A stretch of DNA of 64,000 nucleotides from JAHEFU01 sp041395205 (lineage in GTDB: Bacteria; 4484-113; JAFGCY01): positions 1 to 64,000 of the forward strand of contig JAWLAZ010000001.1 in the NCBI GenBank assembly GCA_041395205.1. The letters are read 5' to 3'. Position 1 is the first letter of the stretch. Every line of letters begins with the position of its first letter. The notes beneath the pieces were generated by a model. That model worked only from the letters and a program-made list of their open reading frames with translations, was not told where the DNA came from and ran no database searches. Of this stretch, positions 57,416 to 64,000 are shown piece by piece. The position numbers were made by a program, and so were the translations under genes.

Positions 57416-57979
57416 TTACTTCTTCGGCTTGAGGTGTGCCAGTTCCTTCGGGAGCTCCACGCCCAGTTTGTCCAGGGCATAAACCATCAGGTTTGAATTG
57501 AAGCTGCCAAAATCCTCAACCAGTTCCCCGCCCGGCTTGAAGATCCAGATGCGCGGGGTGCCCTTCTCGCGCATGTCCATCGTGAATTCGGTCTGGGCCA
57601 CATCCGGATCCCAGAGCACCGGGGCCTGGATCCCGCGCTCGCGGATCGTGGCCAGGGCCTGTTCCTCGATCTTGTCAGCGTTGATGGTGATCACGTCCAC
57701 GCCGAGATCGTACTGCTGCATGTTGCGGTGCATCAGTTCCACGAAGGGCAGCTGGCGCTTGCAGTGCGGGCATTCACTGATCCAGAAGAACAGCAGGAAG
57801 GGCCGGCCGCTGTCCGCCAGTTCCTTGAAAGTCATATGCTCCTTGCCGCCGACTGCCTTCAGATCAAACTCATAGGCCGGCTCACTGCCCTGCCCGTCCT
57901 TGTCCTGCGCAAAGGCAGAAGCGGACCAGCTCATCAGGCCCAGCAGCAGCAGCAGTACACCCAGCTTCAGTACACGCAT
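57416..57979 (-). CDS. TlpA-like secreted thioredoxin (CPHC)
   Basis: I chose ATG 57979, with GGAG 6 nt upstream, at the start of a signal peptide (residues 1-25, ending FAQ). The 187-aa protein has the redox motif ECPHC after FFWIS and the conserved cis-proline segment GTPRIWIF. The spacing is that of TlpA/ResA-type thioredoxins, which reduce or supply disulphides outside the cytoplasm, often for cytochrome c maturation. No cytochrome genes are nearby. A second TlpA-like protein (59628) has a different active site (CQLC). Confidence 0.85.
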   Translation of the reverse strand: MRVLKLGVLLLLLGLMSWSASAFAQDKDGQGSEPAYEFDLKAVGGKEHMTFKELADSGRPFLLFFWISECPHCKRQLPFVELMHRNMQQYDLGVDVITINADKIEEQALATIRERGIQAPVLWDPDVAQTEFTMDMREKGTPRIWIFKPGGELVEDFGSFNSNLMVYALDKLGVELPKELAHLKPKK

Positions 57980-58054
57980 TTCCACTCCATTAACATTGCC
58001 CGCAGGCAATTATCCATGACGTAGCCAGGGCCTGCAGTATTCATTGCCGGAGGA

Positions 58055-59240
58055 TCAGGGCTGAGCGGGCAAGCTGGCCGTAAGCAGGCGGCGCTGTTCG
58101 GTTAGCAGCTCCAGCACCTGCGGAGCTACGCTGTCTGCACTGTCAGGGCTCAGCCAGCTCGAACCCAGCAGCTTTGGTGGCGCATCACCGGTCAGACGCA
58201 GCTCCGTCCTCAGCATGCAATGCTCGCAAGACGAATCAGAGGCAAGTTCAGGGCTGCCCGAAGTCTGCGTATTTGCCAGCTGATCCGCACTCTGCCTGGC
58301 TCCGACTGCACCCTGCAGCATCCCGATCCCGGGCAGGGCATAGAGCGCTGCCAGCTCCCCGGGACTCAGATCAGACTGCAGCACCACAACGAAATCTTCG
58401 GGACGCGCCTGCTGCAGGACTGCCTGCAATGCTTCCAGCGGATCAAGCAGCAGCATGCCTCTCCGCAGTACTCCGGCCGGGATTCTCCCTGCTGGCCAGC
58501 CTGGAATCCAGGAAATCCTGACCCGCAATCCGGATCCGCACGAACTTTCTGATCCGCTCATTCAGCAGCTTTGATGTGGATGCGGATTCATCTCCCTGCT
58601 CCATTGGTTCTGGACGGAACAACAGATTGGCCGATACGAAGGGAGTGCCAGGCAACTCATCCAGCACCGCCAGCAGCTCTGCCGGATCCAGCTGGGCTTC
58701 CCGTCCGCTGATGTTCACGGCGTCGTACTGCATGAGCAGCATTGCCCTGGCGCAGAAGCGAGAGCGCAGCAGACCCGGCTGCGGGTCAGGCTCGCTGAAG
58801 GAGCCACCGTCCAGCAGCAGGAAGTCGTCAATTGCGTTTGATTCAGCTTTGCTGCCGGAGGGGGGACTGTATGGCAGAGAGTCAAGGAAGTCATACTCAT
58901 ACAGGGGAGAAAATGGCATGACCTCATCCCTGCCTGACTTCTGCACCGGGATGCCTGCAGCTTCCGCAGCCTGGGGCCAGCGCAGATTCTGCTGCTGCCC
59001 GGGCTCATACTCCGTTGATTGCAGGCGGATATCCCGGACCAGTCCAGCCAGATAAGCGGCCTGGCCGGCGAGGCAGGCCTCCAGCTCGTTCATTTCCGCT
59101 GGGCAGGCTGCGCAGTCACCGGCATTGGCAGACAACAGGATTGCACACTGTGCCGGATCTTCCCGACCAGTACATGCCTGGCAGAAGAGCAGACTCAGCA
59201 GTAGTGGGAGGCTGATCCAGTTCCTGATGATTGCATGCAT
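58055..59240 (-). pseudogene. Calcineurin-like phosphoesterase-related lipoprotein, split in two frames
   Basis: The first frame (59240 to 58443) starts with a lipoprotein signal (lipobox CQAC, Cys23). It shows the layout of 5'-nucleotidase/metallophosphatase proteins: a DFLLLDGGSF strand, then a MQYDAVNISGREAQLD segment where active members have GNHEFD, then TPFVSANLLF. The second frame (to 58055) continues with RRGMLLLDPLEALQ and DFVVVLQSDLSPGELAAL as expected for the same fold. The metal ligands are mostly missing. Either a single frameshift near 58480 splits one gene, or a second gene starts at ATG 58456, overlapping the first stop by 14 nt. TATAAT lies 11 nt before the first ATG. Confidence 0.55.
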
Positions 59241-59339
59241 ACCTATCCGGGATTATACGGCGGGGGAGAGTAATCAATTATGTATGCAGGCAGTGGTGCG
59301 CCCCTGGCGCAACCGGCAGGGGATGCGGCGGAGTGGGTA

Positions 59340-59627
59340 GCTCCGTTGTGCGATCAGGCTGCATCCGTCTGCGGCAGGGATGCAGCACCCATGATCAGTC
59401 CTGCCTCCGGCGGGACTGACCTCCGTTTCCATTTGTCAGCTTTACAGCTGGCCTCCTTGCCAGACTTACATCTGACCTCCTTGCCAGACTTACATCTGAC
59501 CTCCTTGCCAGACTTACATCTGGCCTCCGTCTACCGCTGAAGCGTGTAGCTCCGTTGTGCGGCATGCGCCGCACCTCCGATTGCCAGACTTACATCTGGC
59601 CTCCTTGTCATCCTTACGGATGACCTC
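59340..59627. repeat. Dense array of short hairpin repeats
   Basis: The region holds GCTGCATCC...GGATGCAGC, CAGTCC...GGACTG, CAGCT-TTAC-AGCTG, three tandem 24-bp units with CAGA-CTTACA-TCTG (59452-59527), GTGCGGC-ATGC-GCCGCAC, another CAGA-CTTACA-TCTG and CATCC-TTAC-GGATG. Each is followed by a CCTCC run. No gene is visible. Confidence 0.85.
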
Positions 59628-60179
59628 CTATTTTTCGTCAGGGACGGGGATGTCCAGAAGCTTGAGCACGGCCTCGCTGTAGCCCGGCTTGTAGCCGGTG
59701 ATGGTGTCGATGAATTCGCCGCCCGCGCCGAAGACATATGTCACCGGCGTGCCGAGTTCCTTCAGGCCGTAGCCCTTGTCCGTACGGCGGCCATGCATGT
59801 CCCAGAGCACGGGAATCGAGAGCCCACTCTCCGCCAGGTAGCTGCGGCAGTCACGCTCGCGGTCGTCAATGTTGATGCTCACGAGATAGAGCTCCAGCTC
59901 ATGCTCGCGGATGCTGTCATTCAGTTCCTGTACATAGGGCATCTGCATCTTGCAGAGCTGGCAGTTCGTCAGCCACCAGACGAGCACGAAGGGCTTGTTG
60001 CTGCGCGCCAGCTCCTCAAAGCTCAGGCCGCCGGCGTCATTGACATAGTCCAGATCGAAGGCGTAGTGCTCCCAGTCCGGGTTGGAGTGGGTTTCGCCTT
60101 CCTGCTGTGCGGAGGCCGTGCCGGCCAGGGCCAGCAGCAGCAGCAGTGCAAGCACTGCGGATTTCAGGTTAAAGCTCAT
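59628..60179 (-). CDS. TlpA-like secreted thioredoxin (CQLC)
   Basis: I chose ATG 60179, which has AGAGG 7 nt upstream inside the end of rimI; the TTG at 60194 has no ribosome site. The 183-aa protein has a signal peptide (to about residue 24, ASA-QQ), then WWLTNCQLCKMQMPY and the cis-proline region GTPVTYVF. The CQLC active site is unusual; CxxC is kept but the usual proline is absent. It overlaps rimI by 11 bp, so it is translationally coupled to it. Confidence 0.82.
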   Translation of the reverse strand: MSFNLKSAVLALLLLLALAGTASAQQEGETHSNPDWEHYAFDLDYVNDAGGLSFEELARSNKPFVLVWWLTNCQLCKMQMPYVQELNDSIREHELELYLVSINIDDRERDCRSYLAESGLSIPVLWDMHGRRTDKGYGLKELGTPVTYVFGAGGEFIDTITGYKPGYSEAVLKLLDIPVPDEK

Positions 60180-60684
60180 CAGGTACCTCTTCAATATCCA
60201 GCCGGCGGGCCATGCCCTCCATGTCGCGGCAGGTCATCAGCAGCGCATCCTCCTGCGTATCGGTGTAGTAGCGCTTGCGCAGCCCCACCTGGGTGAAGCC
60301 GAGCCGCTCATACAGGCGGATCGCCGGGGCATTGCTGACCCGCACCTCCAGCACGATGTAGGCGATGCCTTCCTGGATGCCCTGGAAGGCCGTATAGGCG
60401 ATCAGCTGCTCCGCCACGCGCCGGCCCCGGAACTCCTGCTTGGTGGCAATCGTGCCGATATGGGCCTCGTCGTAGATGAACCAGCTGCCGATATAGCCCA
60501 CGAGTTCGTGCTGATCCTTCGTTTCTATGACAAAGAAGCGGGCGTGCCTGTTCGCATCAATGTCCGATTCATACATTGAACGCTTCCAGGGAGTGGGGAA
60601 ACTGTACTGCTCGATCGCGAGCAGGGCGTCCAGGTCCCTTTCCGCCATGCGCCGGATCCTGAACTGGTCAAAGGCAGCCGCCAT
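60169..60684 (-). CDS. rimI: Ribosomal protein S18 alanine N-acetyltransferase (GNAT)
   Basis: This 171-aa GNAT protein starts IRRMAERDLDALLAIEQYSF, with SFPTPWKRSMYESDI near the start. It has an acetyl-CoA loop QEFRGRRVAEQLI and the C-terminal LEVRVSNAPAIRLYERLGFT stretch typical of RimI. It acetylates the N-terminus of ribosomal protein S18 and perhaps others. There is no Shine-Dalgarno site. TATAAT ends 6 nt before the ATG on the minus strand, so the transcript is probably leaderless. tsaB/tsaD genes, common neighbours, are absent. Confidence 0.88.
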   Translation of the reverse strand: MAAAFDQFRIRRMAERDLDALLAIEQYSFPTPWKRSMYESDIDANRHARFFVIETKDQHELVGYIGSWFIYDEAHIGTIATKQEFRGRRVAEQLIAYTAFQGIQEGIAYIVLEVRVSNAPAIRLYERLGFTQVGLRKRYYTDTQEDALLMTCRDMEGMARRLDIEEVPDEL

Positions 60685-60690
60685 GTGTAA

Positions 60691-60721
60691 ATTATAGGTT
60701 CAGCGCGGCCCCGGGGCTCAA
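60691..60721 (-). promoter_or_regulatory. Predicted promoter of rimI, leaderless type
   Basis: On the minus strand TTGAGC (60721-60716) and TATAAT (60696-60691) are 19 bp apart. Only 6 nt separate the -10 box from the ATG at 60684. Confidence 0.6.
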
Positions 60722-60753
60722 GCAGTGATTGACGCGCGCCGATTTACTGAAAT

Positions 60754-61467
60754 ATGATGGAAGCCGTGAAGCTCAGCCTCAACCTGCAGAACTGTGAGAT
60801 TCCCGCCGGATGCGAGAACTTCGGCGAACTCGTGCAGTACATGGAGGAGAAGCGGATCCCCGGCGATGAAGTGATCACCCGGATCCTCATCGACGGCCGC
60901 GACGTGGACCGCGAGCGTGAGCTCGAGCTGGCCGCGAGCCCGCTCAGCCAGTTCGGGATCGTGGAGTTCTACTCCGCCCGCACGCTGGACCTCGCCCGCC
61001 AGAGCATGCATGATGCCACTGAGCTGCTGCCGGCTCTGCAGGCCGACCTGCCGACGGTGGCCAGCGAACTGCGTGGTGGCAACATCAAGGACGGGCTCCT
61101 GATGTTCGACCGCTGCCTGGAGATCATCAGCCACTACGTCAGCCTCGTGAATGCCATCGACGGCATCTACCGCCGCATCGATCCGGGTTTCAGGCTGTTG
61201 CCGAGTGCGGATGTGGCCACCGATGAGAATGAGACCGACTTCGACATGGACAAGCTGGCACCGAGCCCCGACAATGAGCTGCGGACCTTCGCAAGCATCG
61301 AGAACCTGCGCCACAAGCTGATGAGCGTCGAGCAGGCCCAGGCCAACGGCGACAGCCTGCTGCTGGCGGACCTGGTGGAATTCGAGATCCTGCCGATCGT
61401 GGCGATCTGGAACGAGGAGCTGCCGGTGCTCAACGGCCGCGTGCAAAGAGAAAACGCAAAAGCCTGA
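60754..61467 (+). CDS. Hypothetical protein upstream of flagellin
   Basis: This 237-aa soluble protein (ATG 60754; a second ATG follows at once) has no signal or membrane segment. The first ~85 residues look like a mixed strand/helix domain (VKLSLNLQNCEIPAGCENFG, ITRILIDGRDVDRERELEL). The rest is all-helical with long amphipathic segments (SMHDATELLPALQADLPTVA, LLLADLVEFEILPIVAIWNE). A helical, FliS- or FlgN-like chaperone role would fit its position before flagellin, but I see no motif proving it. It ends ~130 bp before a terminator. It is not co-transcribed with the flagellin gene. Confidence 0.55.
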   Translation: MMEAVKLSLNLQNCEIPAGCENFGELVQYMEEKRIPGDEVITRILIDGRDVDRERELELAASPLSQFGIVEFYSARTLDLARQSMHDATELLPALQADLPTVASELRGGNIKDGLLMFDRCLEIISHYVSLVNAIDGIYRRIDPGFRLLPSADVATDENETDFDMDKLAPSPDNELRTFASIENLRHKLMSVEQAQANGDSLLLADLVEFEILPIVAIWNEELPVLNGRVQRENAKA

Positions 61468-61599
61468 TTCCCCTGCCGTCTCGCGCAAGCGCTCGACGGT
61501 CTGCAGCTCAGCTCAAAGCATAGCTTCTCGCTGTCTGCCCGGAACATTGTTTCGATTACCCGATTGAACAGCCTGCAAACACCAACTTCGGAAGATAAA

Positions 61600-61629
61600 G
61601 CGAGCCCACGGGCTCGCTTTTTGCTTTTC
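61600..61629 (+). terminator. Rho-independent terminator
   Basis: GCGAGCCC-AC-GGGCTCGC followed by TTTTTGCTTTT; it ends the gene at 60754-61467. Confidence 0.85.
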
Positions 61630-62090
61630 GGAGCAATGAGCAATGAGTGGGGAGCAATGAGCTCATGTAACAACATGCCTACCCCGCTGCGCTGATGGGT
61701 TTCTGACAAGGGGCAAGCTTTTCCTTTCAAGCCGATGCATTGCTTCGTTTTGATATAGACAGCAGTTGCATAGCTGTCTCATTGCTCAATCATCATTGAC
61801 CATTGCTAAGCCGGCGACAGGAGTGTCGCCGCTACTGGAAACTACTTCCACTATTCGCACTATTTAAACTATCCAGACTTCCCACACAGCTGCGAAGCTG
61901 CGCTTCGCAGCTCCCCCTCCGTGCGACTCGCACCGCGCCTCCGGTCCCCGGTCCCTGGTCCCCGGTCCCTGTTTTATGACCGGCCGTCGGTAAACCCCGG
62001 CTTAATTTGCGTAAAGCCAGCCGTTTTTACATCGGCCCCACTTTCAAAAACTTTAGGCCCGCGTTAGATTTTCCCTGCGGGCAGTTCCCC
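61630..62090. other. Flagellin upstream region with repeats
   Basis: It holds GCAATGA heptamers (61634-61660), GGCGACA-GGAG-TGTCGCC (about 61813), GTGCGA-C-TCGCAC (61921-61933) and four GGTCCCY heptamers (61943-61970). A CCCGC...GCGGG hairpin lies near 62060. TAAAGCC...TCGGCC near 62015 only loosely recalls a sigma-28 promoter. No gene is visible. Confidence 0.5.
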
Positions 62091-62098
62091 TGGTTGCC

Positions 62099-62156
62099 TG
62101 GCAACGAGGAAGTTGCCAGTGGGGATCCCGCTATCCCTTTCGCACGTTCAAGGAGG
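62099..62156 (+). promoter_or_regulatory. Candidate CsrA-binding leader of flagellin
   Basis: TGGCAAC-GAGGAA-GTTGCCA (62099-62118) is a perfect 7-bp hairpin whose six-base loop contains GGA. A second GGA lies in the Shine-Dalgarno AAGGAGG (62150-62156). This two-site layout matches CsrA control of flagellin (hag) known in Bacillus. Confidence 0.55.
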
Positions 62157-62164
62157 AATGTGTA

Positions 62165-64000
62165 ATGAGTGTCACACGTATCTACCAGAACCCGCTGGCG
62201 ATCAATGCCAACCGGAATCTGAAGATCACCGGAATGAACATCTCCAAGTCATTGGAGCGACTGTCCTCCGGTTTGCGAATCAACCGTGCCGCTGACGACG
62301 CAGCGGGACTGACAATCAGTGAGAAGTTGCGCAGCCAGATCCGCGGCCTGAACCGCGCCAGCACCAACGCGCTGGACGGCATCTCCCTGATCCAGACGGC
62401 GGAGGGTGCCCTCAATGAGACGCACTCGATCCTGCAGCGCATGCGTGAGCTGTCGGTGCAGGCCTCCAACGGCATCTACACCGCCAATGACCGCCAGGCG
62501 ATCCAGTCCGAGGTCGGGCAGCTGATCGATGAGATCAACCGCATCTCCGACACCACGGAGTTCAACACCAAGACCCTGCTCGACGGCACGCTCGGTGCGC
62601 TGATCTCCACGGACGACTTCACCAAGGTCCGTGCGGCGGTGGTCGGCAATGTCGGCAACGGCGGCAACTTCGTGCTGCGCGCCGCGGCCCTCGACACCGG
62701 CCAGCTGCAGGTCCAGAAGACCGATGTGTTCTCCACGGTGCAGGCCGCGGATGCCGTCGGCTCCATCAACTACGCCAAGACCTACCGTGCCGATGTCGAC
62801 ATCGCCACGGCCAGTGTCAACGGCGTGGGCCAGACCGGGATCTACCAGGTCGAGGTGATCAACGATGCCAACGGTTCCACCGCGGTGCAGAGCACCGTGG
62901 ATGCGACCTTCCGCATCAGCGGCGCCTCACTGGCGGGTGGGGCCCTGAGCCTCGGGCGCAGCCTGCAGGCCGAGGAGCTGACCGTCGGCGACAAGATCCT
63001 GCTGACCGTCAACACCCAGAGCGGCGTGAACACGGTCTCGATCGTGCTCGGCAGCCTCGGCACGGACATGGACAGCCTGGCGGGCCTGCTGAGCACGGCG
63101 CTCAACAACGGCCTGGCGAATGTCTCGAACGTGACATTCAATGCCACGGGGCAGTTCAGCATCAACGTCTCCAACGGCGGCTCCACGCTCTCCGTGATCA
63201 GCACGCAGTTCGTGGACGTGGACGGCAGCGGTTCGGACTTCTACATCAGCTTCGGCAGCAGTGGGGCCTCCAATGCCTTCTACAGCGCGGTGCAGTACAG
63301 CTTCTTCAACAACGGCAGCTCGACCTCGGGCAGCCTGGCGCGGGCCGGCGGTGCGAGCATCAGCGGCCAGTACTTCTCGATCGGTGATGCCAACACCGGC
63401 ACGATCGGGATCCGGCTGGATGTGCGCTACGACTTCAGCAGCGTGAGCCTGGCCGGTGCCAACGCCACGGACACGCTGAAGTGGGAACGCTTCACCGGTG
63501 GCAACAGCCTGCAGGAGTACGGTTCGGTCTGGCAGGACGGCGCGGCGGTCACGAACGGGACCTTCCTCGTCAGCGCGATCTCGGAGCGCACCTACGCGAT
63601 CTTCGAGTTTGACAACCAGGCCTACACGAGTCTCTCCAGCGGCGGGATCGACCAGGACGTGGCCCTGCTCACGGCGCGCGGCGCGCGCATGAGCAATGTC
63701 AACGGCGACCAGACCTTCTCGATCGCCGTGGCCTTCGAGGGCGCGGTCGGCACGAACCTCGAGAACATCCACTTCGCCGTGGACGGCATCCTGCAGAGCG
63801 GTGAGACGGCGACCTTCAACATCAGCACCAACAACGTGCTGACGGCGGACCAGCTCAATACCCTTGCCAGCCTCAACCGCTTCCAGGAGTTCGGCGTGTT
63901 CAACGGCCGGGACAGCGTGGAGCTGACGCTCTACCTGCGCGGATCCTCCCAGACCACCACCGTCAACCTCACGAAGAATGACACCTTCGAGGACATGGCC
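62165..64000 (+). CDS. Flagellin, 3' end outside window
   Basis: ATG 62165 follows AAGGAGG by 8 nt, and the frame stays open to the window end (612 codons so far). The N-terminus is classic flagellin: SVTRIYQNPLAINANRNLKI, then SLERLSSGLRINRAADDAAG and TAEGALNETHSILQRMRELS, then NDRQAIQSEVGQLIDEINRI. This D0/D1 part ends near residue 145. The rest is a long Ser/Gly/Thr/Asn-rich, strand-type domain without the conserved C-terminal helices, so the protein exceeds 700 residues if complete. It forms the filament after export by the flagellar type III system. The symbol (fliC or hag) depends on lineage. Confidence 0.93.
   Translation, partial: MSVTRIYQNPLAINANRNLKITGMNISKSLERLSSGLRINRAADDAAGLTISEKLRSQIRGLNRASTNALDGISLIQTAEGALNETHSILQRMRELSVQASNGIYTANDRQAIQSEVGQLIDEINRISDTTEFNTKTLLDGTLGALISTDDFTKVRAAVVGNVGNGGNFVLRAAALDTGQLQVQKTDVFSTVQAADAVGSINYAKTYRADVDIATASVNGVGQTGIYQVEVINDANGSTAVQSTVDATFRISGASLAGGALSLGRSLQAEELTVGDKILLTVNTQSGVNTVSIVLGSLGTDMDSLAGLLSTALNNGLANVSNVTFNATGQFSINVSNGGSTLSVISTQFVDVDGSGSDFYISFGSSGASNAFYSAVQYSFFNNGSSTSGSLARAGGASISGQYFSIGDANTGTIGIRLDVRYDFSSVSLAGANATDTLKWERFTGGNSLQEYGSVWQDGAAVTNGTFLVSAISERTYAIFEFDNQAYTSLSSGGIDQDVALLTARGARMSNVNGDQTFSIAVAFEGAVGTNLENIHFAVDGILQSGETATFNISTNNVLTADQLNTLASLNRFQEFGVFNGRDSVELTLYLRGSSQTTTVNLTKNDTFEDMA

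Noticed and set aside
62000..62110. Sigma-28 or sigma-54 promoter before flagellin
   Set aside because: TAAAGCC...TCGG lacks the GCCGATAA box. The GG and GC pair in TGGCAAC...TTGCC is 13 nt apart, not the 10 needed for sigma-54.

Overview
The window looks like chromosome of an uncultured, flagellated, diderm-type bacterium. GC content is high across most of it. It carries lipoproteins with clear lipoboxes, a membrane-anchored PpiC-type foldase, two TlpA-like thioredoxins, ClpC and a flagellin. Shine-Dalgarno sites are ordinary for many genes, but several genes have only a TANNNT box 6-8 nt before the start codon, which suggests leaderless transcripts. I cannot name the phylum from sequence alone.

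Layout. 1-6.6 kb: a truncated membrane protein, a repeat-rich gap, a PpiC/SurA-like foldase, a zinc-ribbon protein and a divergent membrane protein. 6.6-8.2 kb: atypical genes, one probably broken. 8.2-11.7 kb: two coiled-coil proteins, then a Fic protein behind a four-copy palindromic operator array. 11.8-16.9 kb: a small lipoprotein and two paralogous PKD/propeller lipoproteins. 17-21.4 kb: yebC convergent with a meaB / NHL / LmeA-like / tmk operon whose genes overlap or nearly touch. 21.4-24.1 kb: znuACB behind a Zur/Fur-like palindrome. 24.1-24.8 kb: a four-helix-bundle gene between two inverted nine-unit heptamer arrays. 24.8-31 kb: a secreted Gly/His/Met-rich protein, cytidine deaminase, an inactive-looking transglutaminase-like protein and a papain-like lipoprotein.

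31-45.3 kb holds four very large lipoproteins (about 1100 aa each). Each has a widely split dockerin-like calcium-loop pair, PKD-like domains and a C-terminal propeller-like repeat region. Three share a conserved, possibly structured leader. The last two lie between two 390-bp direct repeats (388/390 identical) that include the 3' end of clpC, so a clpC-fragment duplication brackets a 7.2-kb cassette. clpC itself is at 45.5-48.1 kb. 48.8-54.4 kb is an AT-richer defence-type island: a PD-(D/E)XK-like protein and a type III restriction-modification pair (mod, res) read on the minus strand. That pair is broken by many single-base frameshifts, and the same damage continues into the start of the high-GC SLC12-type transporter at 54.6-55.1 kb, so consensus error is as likely as decay. 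57.4-60.7 kb: two TlpA-like proteins around a split phosphoesterase-like lipoprotein, then rimI. 60.7-64 kb: an unknown helical protein and a large flagellin (open at the window end) with a CsrA-like GGA hairpin in its leader.

Two repeat systems run through the gaps. One is heptanucleotide tandem tracts in several sequence types; the three longest have exactly nine units each. The other is a family of short hairpins with a TTAC-type loop and compensating arms, usually next to GGCCTCC. These repeats, the split-dockerin lipoprotein family with its leader, the Fic operator array and the clpC-flanked cassette are the strongest candidates for undescribed biology.
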